Positions 1 through 5,964 of a DNA stretch of 23,742 nt are shown in pieces. How positions within the stretch are numbered: the first letter of the stretch is position 1; the number at the start of each line of letters is the position of its first letter. Below the pieces are notes generated by a model that was not told where the DNA came from, searched no databases, and saw only the letters and a program-made list of their open reading frames with translations. The position numbers were made by a program, and so were the translations under genes. Source of the DNA: Bacteroidales bacterium. Lineage in GTDB: Bacteria; Bacteroidota; Bacteroidia; Bacteroidales; Muribaculaceae. The DNA lies in the NCBI GenBank assembly GCA_900767075.1, contig CAAFXX010000340.1, positions 1 to 23,742 of the forward strand. The letters run 5' to 3'.

Positions 1-501
1 ACAAAAGTGTATGGCGTGCTTGACTCCAGCCTTGACAAAGCCTCCCTCATAAAAGCCTCCGAAACGATACTCGACATGAGTCCCACCGACGACAGGGCAT
101 GTCTTTGGCTTGATCCGTCAGACGGATACGGCATCTGTTATTCGGGGCTCGAGCCTGATGTTTCCGCCATGGCGCGATTCGACCGCGACAGGATCAGCGA
201 TTTCGGATTCTTTTTTCTTTTTCCTTATCAAAAGTCAGAAAAACAAAAGACTATAGAGAAACAAGCCCTCTTCTGCGGCTCGCTGCTTCAGGAAATTCAT
301 GATCTGGGGGCAGACCTTGGCAGTGATACTGCTGCCGACGGTCTTTTTGACGTCTCCGGCGATTATAACGGCAACTTCGTCGCCGTTCGCCTGATCGACG
401 ATCCGGGAGCAGACCCCCAGGATCCGGAAGGCCGCTATATCATGATGCTCAGCATCGAGCCGGGCGGCTTCACGGTGTCTGACAATATAGAGGCAAAATA
501 A
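1..501 (+). CDS. Hypothetical protein, 3' part (5' end probably outside the window)
   Basis: The reading frame is open from the first base to the TAA at 499-501. A GTG at position 7 could be a start, but the two codons before it are also open, so the gene most likely begins upstream of the window. About 166 residues are visible. The product is acidic and soluble-looking, with no signal peptide or membrane segment in the visible part. It has an aromatic patch (FGFFFLFPYQK) near the middle and ends about 20 bases before the stop of the convergent gene at 520. I recognise no catalytic motif or known domain, and no function is proposed. Codon use matches the neighbouring core genes, which supports it being real. 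Confidence 0.6.
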   Translation, partial: TKVYGVLDSSLDKASLIKASETILDMSPTDDRACLWLDPSDGYGICYSGLEPDVSAMARFDRDRISDFGFFFLFPYQKSEKQKTIEKQALFCGSLLQEIHDLGADLGSDTAADGLFDVSGDYNGNFVAVRLIDDPGADPQDPEGRYIMMLSIEPGGFTVSDNIEAK

Positions 502-519
502 CGGAATAATCCTGTGGCA

Positions 520-1422
520 TCAGCATTCTATGAGATAGACCACGAGATATATTAATGAAATTGAAAGCATAATGAATATCGAAGCGCGCTCCATCCATGC
601 CGCAGGCTTTTTCAATGCAAGAACAGCAATAGACAGATTCGCGCACAAAACAATGCCGCTCAGCATAAACCACCACCATGTGACAGCAAGGGGCGAGACA
701 AGCGGTGTAGCAGCCATCAGCGCCGAAATCACCAGACTGTTCATGATATAGAACACAATGGTGACATTTTTTCCGAAACGGACTAAAAATGCATGCGGGG
801 GGCACTCTTTATACATTTTGTTCTCCCAAAGGCTACAGACCAGGTGTATGTTGACCGCCTGCAGGCCCATGATTCCACTGATCATAAACTCAGCACCGTC
901 ATTGCCAAGACACATCAAGATATTGGAATTCACCGATTCCTGAGTGAAAGCGGTGCCAAACACAGCGATAGGGCCATAGATCAGGAAAGAGACAGCCAGA
1001 TAAAACGGATTTCTGGTCAAAGGGTTGCTGCCTACATTCACCGCATAGACAAGCATGGCGAGCATAATGGCAACCACAATCGTCCACCATCCACTCACAG
1101 CAAGAAGGAATAGCCCGGCGGTCGCTGCCAAAAGCGTGAATGCCTCCATTCCCTCCTTCAGCACTCCGGCGAGAGGCTCAAAACTATATTTCTCAAGAAC
1201 ATCGGTGTCATTCCGGGGGTAATTATTCTTCACCCCGAGATATCGCCCCATAAGCGTAGCGGCTATCTGCCCCGATACGGCAAAAATAAGGCAAAAGAGA
1301 GCCGTAAGGAAGTTGGGTCTTCCGAAACCTGTGGCGGCAGCAGTACCGCCTATCACGCTCGACACTCCTATAAGGAGCGAAACGGGATTTACAGCCTTGA
1401 TCAGTAATTGGAACCGATTCAT
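520..1422 (-). CDS. UbiA/MenA-like polytopic membrane protein without the catalytic Asp motifs
   Basis: This is a 300-residue integral membrane protein with roughly eight to nine hydrophobic segments. The N-terminus (NPVSLLIGVSSVIGGTAAA) and the middle (YGPIAVFGTAFTQ) resemble the start and the GPxAVxGTxxxQ stretch of MenA-type UbiA prenyltransferases, which attach a polyprenyl chain to 1,4-dihydroxy-2-naphthoate. Length also fits MenA. However, the first Asp-rich motif (NDxxDxxxxxD) is replaced by residues like GRYLGVKNNYPRNDTD, and the second (DxxxDxxxGxxT) by NIHLVCSLWENKMYKECPP. Those aspartates bind Mg2+ and diphosphate in active family members, so the protein is probably not a normal prenyltransferase. 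It is transcribed leftwards from the symmetric promoter at 1548-1578, divergent from psd. The fold assignment is by recalled similarity; an unrelated membrane family is possible. Confidence 0.6.
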   Translation of the reverse strand: MNRFQLLIKAVNPVSLLIGVSSVIGGTAAATGFGRPNFLTALFCLIFAVSGQIAATLMGRYLGVKNNYPRNDTDVLEKYSFEPLAGVLKEGMEAFTLLAATAGLFLLAVSGWWTIVVAIMLAMLVYAVNVGSNPLTRNPFYLAVSFLIYGPIAVFGTAFTQESVNSNILMCLGNDGAEFMISGIMGLQAVNIHLVCSLWENKMYKECPPHAFLVRFGKNVTIVFYIMNSLVISALMAATPLVSPLAVTWWWFMLSGIVLCANLSIAVLALKKPAAWMERASIFIMLSISLIYLVVYLIEC

Positions 1423-1437
1423 GAAAAGAAAGATTTT

Positions 1438-1461
1438 GAAATCCCTCAGATTGAGGATTTC
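1438..1461 (-). promoter_or_regulatory. Hairpin in the 5' leader of the MenA-like gene
   Basis: GAAATCCCTCA at 1438-1448 pairs with TGAGGATTTC at 1452-1461, a 10-bp stem with one bulged C and a GAT loop. On the minus-strand transcript it lies about 15 nt before the ATG and is followed by an A/U-rich stretch. It could affect translation initiation or act as a weak attenuator. The role is inference. Confidence 0.4.
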
Positions 1462-1544
1462 CGGTTAAATAAAAGGGTTATTAAAGCAAATGAGCGCCAT
1501 GTAGTACGGAAAATAATAAACGGCGCATGACGTTTAAGTTGATA

Positions 1545-1575
1545 TTGCAAATTTAAGATAAAAGGACTAAATTTG
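1545..1575 (+). promoter_or_regulatory. Bacteroidetes-type promoter for the psd operon
   Basis: TTG at 1545-1547 is followed after 20 nt by TAAATTTG at 1568-1575, an exact TAnnTTTG -7 element. It lies about 95 nt upstream of the psd start. Together with the minus-strand promoter it forms an 11-bp perfect inverted repeat (1545-1555 and 1568-1578). Confidence 0.6.
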
Positions 1576-1578
1576 CAA
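1548..1578 (-). promoter_or_regulatory. Bacteroidetes-type promoter for the MenA-like gene
   Basis: On the minus strand TTG (1578-1576) is followed after 20 nt by TAAATTTG (1555-1548), an exact match to TAnnTTTG. It is the mirror image of, and fully overlaps, the plus-strand promoter at 1545-1575. The predicted leader to the ATG at 1422 is about 120 nt. Confidence 0.6.
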
Positions 1579-1671
1579 ATTGATAATAAAAAACCGTCTA
1601 AATTTTTTTGACGCGTTCATACCGGTCTGGCGGCAGGTCCGCGTCGAAACACAAACATACTCATTCAAACA

Positions 1672-2340
1672 GTGACAATTCATCACGAAGGCACCAACAT
1701 ATTGATACTGCTTTTCATCGTACTGGCAGTCCTCAACGTACCGGTATGGCTGTTCATGCCGCCGTACATTCTTCCGGCAATCCTTTCAGGGTTATCGCTG
1801 GTTGTCTATATGTTTGTGTTCAATTTCTTCAGAAGCCCGCGGCGTTATTATCGCGGAGAGCGCAGGAACTCCGTGGTCAGCTCGGTCGACGGTAAAGTCG
1901 TGGCTCTCGAGCGCGTCTATGAAGGCGAGTATCTTAAAAGCGACGCAATAATGCTCTCGGTGTTCATGTCTCCCCTTAACGTGCATGCCAACTGGTTCCC
2001 CGTCGACGGTACCGTAGAATATGTAAAGCACCACGAAGGTCGCTTCCTCTCCGCATATCTGCCAAAAGCCAGCACGGAGAACGAACGAAGCACCGTAGGG
2101 ATACGTGACAACGACGGCAACCGCATAACCATGCGTCAGGTCGCCGGAGCCATGGCGCGCCGCATCGTCACCTACGCCCGAAAGGGGGAACCGGCATCGA
2201 TCGACGAACACATGGGATTCATAAAATTCGGGTCGCGAGTCGACTTGTATCTTCCTCTCGACAGCCGCATTCTCGTGAGGCTGGGCGACGTAACCAGAGG
2301 GGGAGTAACAAAAGTGGCTGAACTAAAGCCGGAGAACTGA
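1672..2340 (+). CDS. psd: Phosphatidylserine decarboxylase, short form
   Basis: Decarboxylates phosphatidylserine to phosphatidylethanolamine at the cytoplasmic membrane. The 222-residue protein has N-terminal hydrophobic segments (about 9-29 and 31-51), an SSVDGKV stretch near residue 71, a conserved NVHANW at 104-109, and FIKFGSRVDLYLP near the C-terminus. The family is made as a proenzyme and cleaves itself between the Gly and Ser of the (L/F)GS motif (G187/S188 here), turning the serine into the pyruvoyl cofactor. The length fits the short Psd subfamily of Bacteroidetes rather than the roughly 300-residue enterobacterial enzyme. The start is uncertain: GTG at 1672 is the only good candidate before an upstream in-frame TGA at 1609, and IHHEGTN right after it matches the usual N-terminus. 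It lies 84 nt before the pssA start, the preceding biosynthetic step. Confidence 0.93.
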   Translation: MTIHHEGTNILILLFIVLAVLNVPVWLFMPPYILPAILSGLSLVVYMFVFNFFRSPRRYYRGERRNSVVSSVDGKVVALERVYEGEYLKSDAIMLSVFMSPLNVHANWFPVDGTVEYVKHHEGRFLSAYLPKASTENERSTVGIRDNDGNRITMRQVAGAMARRIVTYARKGEPASIDEHMGFIKFGSRVDLYLPLDSRILVRLGDVTRGGVTKVAELKPEN

Positions 2341-2424
2341 CAAACTCCTGCGCGCTTTCGCGTGTTATTAACAAAAAAACAGATCCGGCAGCAATTGCTG
2401 CACAACAATCTTCAGATAGAAATT

Positions 2425-3129
2425 ATGAACGTCTTTGTCAGGAACATACCCAACAGCATCACGTGCCTCAACCTTCTGGCAGGAACCCTTTCCATCATCG
2501 CCTCTTTTCAGGGGCACGACTACATGTGGGGTCTCCGCGGTTATGAGTGGGGATACATCTTCATAGGCATCGCCGCCGTTATGGATTTTCTCGACGGTTT
2601 CGCGGCGCGTATGCTACATGCCTATTCAAACCTGGGGAAAGAGCTCGACTCCCTCTGCGACCTTGTCAGTTTCGGAGTCGCGCCGGCAATAGCGCTTTTT
2701 ATCTGCATGGACACCGTGGGATTACAGCCCTGGACAAAATGGGCGGCGCTCCTGATCCCCATAGCGGGAGCCCTGCGTCTCGCAAAATTCAACATCGACA
2801 CGCGACAGACCACCTCATTCCTCGGCCTTCCCATTCCGGCGAACGCCATTTTCTGGATCGGCTACACGGCGTTATGCTATGGAGGAACCGAATTCACGGC
2901 GCAATGGTATTGCCTGCTGACGACCGTTCTCGTGGAATGCTGGCTGATGATCAGCGAAGTACACCTATTCTCCCTCAAATTCAAGACATGGGGATGGAAA
3001 GGCAACCAGTTCAGATGGCTACTGATCATAACAGCCGCCGCACTCGTCTTCTGCATGGGCGTTCCGGGTCTCGCATGGCTCGTCGTGGCATATGTATGCT
3101 ACGGTCTTTTCGATTCTTCGAAACAATAA
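2425..3129 (+). CDS. pssA: CDP-diacylglycerol--serine O-phosphatidyltransferase
   Basis: Transfers the phosphatidyl group of CDP-diacylglycerol to L-serine, giving phosphatidylserine, the substrate of the upstream psd product. The CDP-alcohol phosphotransferase signature is complete: D54xxD57G58xxA61R62, then G71xxxD75xxxD79 (MDFLDGFAAR...GKELDSLCD), followed by FGVAPA. The rest is a series of membrane helices, as usual for this integral membrane family. I chose the ATG at 2425 (MNVFVRNIPNSITCLNLLAG) over an in-frame GTG at 2362, because the conserved family start is NIPN-like and the extra 21 residues are polar and unlike relatives. The product is then 234 residues. It is co-directional with psd and very likely in the same operon. 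Confidence 0.95.
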   Translation: MNVFVRNIPNSITCLNLLAGTLSIIASFQGHDYMWGLRGYEWGYIFIGIAAVMDFLDGFAARMLHAYSNLGKELDSLCDLVSFGVAPAIALFICMDTVGLQPWTKWAALLIPIAGALRLAKFNIDTRQTTSFLGLPIPANAIFWIGYTALCYGGTEFTAQWYCLLTTVLVECWLMISEVHLFSLKFKTWGWKGNQFRWLLIITAAALVFCMGVPGLAWLVVAYVCYGLFDSSKQ

Positions 3130-3130
3130 G

Positions 3131-3146
3131 CAACTGAAATATCAGT
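3131..3146 (+). other. Small hairpin just after pssA
   Basis: AACTGA at 3131-3136 and TCAGTT at 3141-3146 form a perfect 6-bp stem with an AATA loop, followed by ATTAAAA, immediately downstream of the pssA stop. It is too weak and lacks a U-tract for a confident terminator; at most it modulates read-through. Confidence 0.25.
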
Positions 3147-3168
3147 TATTAAAATAGACTGGAACCCG

Positions 3169-3192
3169 AAGCCCGACATTCGTGCCGGGCTT
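3169..3192 (+). other. TTCG-loop hairpin between pssA and the DUF4834 gene
   Basis: AAGCCCG (3169-3175) pairs with CGGGCTT (3186-3192). Inside are an A-C mismatch, two further pairs and a TTCG loop (3179-3182). The sequence after the stem has only TTGTG, so termination would be weak. A partial terminator or a processing/stability element is the likely role. Confidence 0.4.
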
Positions 3193-3238
3193 TGTGACGC
3201 GTTTCCGGACCTTACTTTTATATCTATCACTGAAACCA

Positions 3239-3649
3239 ATGGGATTCGCAATATTTCTAATAATTCTTCTTGTAATATGGTTATGCTGGCCGGCAATAAG
3301 CCGCTGGCTCCAGCGCATGATGCTTCGCCGGACGGAAGACATGATACGACGTATGACAGGCATGCCCTCGCGCAAGGAGGAAGAACGCAGCCGGCGCAAC
3401 CGGCAGAAAGAATCGGGGCCTAATGTCCGCTCACGACGTGGAAGAGCCGACAGCCGGCAGTCGGGACATATGGATGAATCGGCTCATCAGGCTATGCGCA
3501 GCTATGCGGAAGATGTGGAATTCACCGAAGTCAGGGAATTCTCGCAGACCACAATATCGGAAAACGAGACAAGAAGCGAAGGATACCGATACGAGAGTCA
3601 GGTGTCGGACGCCGAATTCACCGAAATAAAAACCGGAGGGAAACGATGA
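3239..3649 (+). CDS. DUF4834-family single-pass membrane protein
   Basis: A small protein of about 136 residues from the ATG at 3239. One hydrophobic segment at the extreme N-terminus (GFAIFLIILLVIWLCWPAI) is followed by a long charged tail with basic patches (RRTEDMIRR, EEERSRRNRQK) and two short acidic repeats, EDVEFTEVREF and SDAEFTEIK. This architecture matches the DUF4834 family of Bacteroidales, whose function is unknown. The in-frame GTG at 3182 is an alternative start but would place an odd polar stretch before the membrane segment. Its TGA overlaps the ATG of the HAD gene by four bases (ATGA at 3646), which indicates translational coupling and one operon with the phospholipid genes upstream. 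Confidence 0.75.
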   Translation: MGFAIFLIILLVIWLCWPAISRWLQRMMLRRTEDMIRRMTGMPSRKEEERSRRNRQKESGPNVRSRRGRADSRQSGHMDESAHQAMRSYAEDVEFTEVREFSQTTISENETRSEGYRYESQVSDAEFTEIKTGGKR

Positions 3650-4572
3650 AGCCGGATACCATACAAGCGCCAGATGCATATATGGAGACCGATGAAGCGA
3701 AAATAGCCGAAATCACAGCTTCCCTTCCTAAAGGGAAGACCCTTTTCGTGAGCGACCTCGACGGCACCCTCATGCAGCCGGACGCCACCATCTCCCCCTA
3801 CTCGCTTCGGATCCTCAACGAAGCCATAGCCAACGGCGCCTTATTCACTATAGCCACCGCACGCACGACAGCCACAGTGGCACCTATCGTCAAAGATCTC
3901 GACCTGCGTATACCGGCAATCGTAATGACAGGTGCCGCTCTTTGGGACAAGGCTTCCAATTCTTATTCCGACCTCAAGTTCATGAAAGAAGACGCCGTGC
4001 GACGCCTTATCGACGTATGCCGTAAAAACGGTATGCCGATGTTCGTATATACGGTCGTTGGAAACATGCTGTACGTCTATCATATAGGAAAGCTTACACC
4101 GCTTGAGCAAGAGTTCATCGATTCACGCGCCAACAACCCGCATAAAAAATTCATCGTGCCGCCAGACGGCGAATCGTTCATACCCGAGAAACTTGACAAC
4201 GTTATTCTTTTCTACGACATGCAGCCGACGGAACTTACCGAACGCACGTATGCCGAAGCGGCTCTCGTCCCGAACTGCAGGGTCCAGATGTATCACGATT
4301 TCTATGGATCCGAGACAGGTCTTTTCGACGCCTTTGCCCCCGAGGTCACAAAAGCATCTGCCATACTCGCGCTCGCAGACCGGATCGGAGCCGAGAAAAT
4401 AGTGGCGTTCGGCGACAACATCAACGACCTTCCGATGCTTCGGGCAGCCGATGTGGCGGTGGCGGTCGGCAACGCGCTCCCCGAAGTGAAGGCGGAAGCC
4501 GATATCATCATAGGTCCTAACACCAGAGATTCAGTAGCCCGTTTCATACAAACGACAATATCCCGACAGTGA
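3646..4572 (+). CDS. Cof-type HAD-superfamily phosphatase
   Basis: A 308-residue cytosolic hydrolase of the haloacid dehalogenase superfamily, Cof subfamily. Motif I is FVSDLDGTL (nucleophile D37, acid/base D39), motif II is the Thr in FTIATART (about 65-72), and motif IV is GDNINDLPML at 256-265, which binds Mg2+. The stretch between motifs II and IV is a type C2 cap, which determines the substrate. Relatives act on sugar phosphates, pyridoxal phosphate or flavin phosphates, and the substrate cannot be read from sequence. An extra N-terminal stretch of about 30 polar residues precedes motif I; ATG at 3682 is an alternative start. It overlaps the upstream gene by ATGA and the downstream kinase gene by GTGA (4569-4572), so all three are probably co-translated. 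Confidence 0.9.
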   Translation: MKPDTIQAPDAYMETDEAKIAEITASLPKGKTLFVSDLDGTLMQPDATISPYSLRILNEAIANGALFTIATARTTATVAPIVKDLDLRIPAIVMTGAALWDKASNSYSDLKFMKEDAVRRLIDVCRKNGMPMFVYTVVGNMLYVYHIGKLTPLEQEFIDSRANNPHKKFIVPPDGESFIPEKLDNVILFYDMQPTELTERTYAEAALVPNCRVQMYHDFYGSETGLFDAFAPEVTKASAILALADRIGAEKIVAFGDNINDLPMLRAADVAVAVGNALPEVKAEADIIIGPNTRDSVARFIQTTISRQ

Positions 4573-5801
4573 GCATTTACGAACGACAGCGAACCGGAAA
4601 GATGCTGGCGATCGCCATCTCGGCAATCGCCGTGATAATATTCGTGCTTATCTCCAACAATCTTGTGAAAGAGCTCGGGGAGCAGGAGCGTGAGCGCATG
4701 GACATCTGGGCACAGGCCACCCAGCGCCTCGCAAAAGCCAACGTCGATTCCGATTTTGAGTTTCTGCTCGCCATAATCTCGCAGAACAACTCCATCCCCG
4801 TGCTCATCTGCGACAAGAATCTCAACATATCTGAATTCCGGAATTTCTCGCTTCCCGACAAACGCGACAACGAGAAACAGTTGTGGAGCGAGCTCTCGGA
4901 GCGCAACCGCCTCTGGTTATCAGAAAGGCTTCACAAGGCGGCGGGGCCTTATACGCTGAAGCAGGCGGTGGCACGCGACCGTCATTTCATCGAGGTCGAG
5001 CTCTTCGGAGGCGAGAACCAGTATATCTATTACGAAGACTCCAGACTCCTAAAGCGCCTCAGCATGTATCCGTATATCCAGATGGCAGTGATGATTATCC
5101 TTGCCTTCATAATATATATGGCTATGGTCTATACCAAGCGTGCCGAACAGAACCGCGTCTGGGCAGGTCTCTCGAAAGAGACGGCACACCAGCTCGGCAC
5201 ACCCATCAGCTCGCTCATGGCATGGACGGAATATCTGCGTGAAAGCGGCACGGACAAAGAGATAACCGATGAAATAGACAAAGACGTCAGGCGGCTTTCG
5301 GTCATTGCCGACCGTTTCTCCAAAATCGGGTCAAAGCCGGAAATAGAGTTTGACTATCTGAATGAAGTCGTGGCTGCCTCACTCGAATACATGCGCTCCC
5401 GCATCTCGGGAAGAGTGCGTCTCACCATACACAGCGATGCCGCCGACTGCGGAATAAACGTGAGCCGTCCCCTCATAGAATGGGTGATGGAAAACCTCAC
5501 TAAAAACGCTGTCGACGCAATGCAGGGGGAAGGGGAGCTGGACATCACCACCGGTCACGACCGCAACACGGCATGGATCGAGGTGCGCGACACGGGGAAA
5601 GGAATTGCCAAAAAGAATTTCAAGACCGTTTTCAATCCCGGCTACACTACAAAAAAGAGAGGCTGGGGCCTCGGGCTCACCCTCGTGAAGCGGATCATAG
5701 AGGAATACCACGGCGGTCGCATATTCGTAAAGGAATCAACGCCTGGGCGAGGCACGACTTTCCGCATAGAGCTGCCTGCGGCGGGGCGCACTCAGGCGTG
5801 A
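4569..5801 (+). CDS. Orphan membrane sensor histidine kinase
   Basis: A 410-residue two-component sensor kinase. It has transmembrane segments at about 13-31 and 168-188 enclosing a periplasmic sensor region of roughly 135 residues with no domain I can name. The cytoplasmic part follows: the phospho-acceptor H207 in KETAHQLGTPISSL, the N-box ENLTKNAVDAM (N313), the G1 box VRDTGKGIA, an F-box-like FKTVFNPGYTTK, and the G2 box WGLGLTLVKRI. All catalytic elements look intact. The start is a GTG that overlaps the TGA of the HAD gene. No response regulator lies in the window, so it is an orphan. Its position at the end of the psd-pssA operon raises the possibility that it senses envelope or lipid state (inference). 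Confidence 0.93.
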   Translation: MSIYERQRTGKMLAIAISAIAVIIFVLISNNLVKELGEQERERMDIWAQATQRLAKANVDSDFEFLLAIISQNNSIPVLICDKNLNISEFRNFSLPDKRDNEKQLWSELSERNRLWLSERLHKAAGPYTLKQAVARDRHFIEVELFGGENQYIYYEDSRLLKRLSMYPYIQMAVMIILAFIIYMAMVYTKRAEQNRVWAGLSKETAHQLGTPISSLMAWTEYLRESGTDKEITDEIDKDVRRLSVIADRFSKIGSKPEIEFDYLNEVVAASLEYMRSRISGRVRLTIHSDAADCGINVSRPLIEWVMENLTKNAVDAMQGEGELDITTGHDRNTAWIEVRDTGKGIAKKNFKTVFNPGYTTKKRGWGLGLTLVKRIIEEYHGGRIFVKESTPGRGTTFRIELPAAGRTQA

Positions 5802-5869
5802 CCCCACGCCATACGTTACGGTTGAGGCTCAGCAATCATATATGTGTGCATTTGTCAACACATTTCAAG

Positions 5870-5900
5870 TTGCTAATCTTGAAGAATTTTATTAATTTTG
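5870..5900 (+). promoter_or_regulatory. Bacteroidetes-type promoter for pheT
   Basis: TTG at 5870-5872, a spacer of 20 nt, then TAATTTTG at 5893-5900, an exact TAnnTTTG match. It lies about 65 nt before the pheT ATG. This separates pheT and yebC transcription from the upstream lipid/kinase operon. Confidence 0.65.
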
Positions 5901-5964
5901 CGAAATAATGGCCGATATGCATTCCGAACGGCCATATCTCAATCGAAACAACATCATCTAAAAT

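Noticed and set aside
2362..2424. GTG start for pssA at 2362
   Set aside because: The added residues are unlike the family N-terminus; the ATG at 2425 gives the expected start.
4569..5801. A two-component pair with an adjacent response regulator
   Set aside because: No receiver-domain gene is present on either side; the kinase is an orphan in this window.
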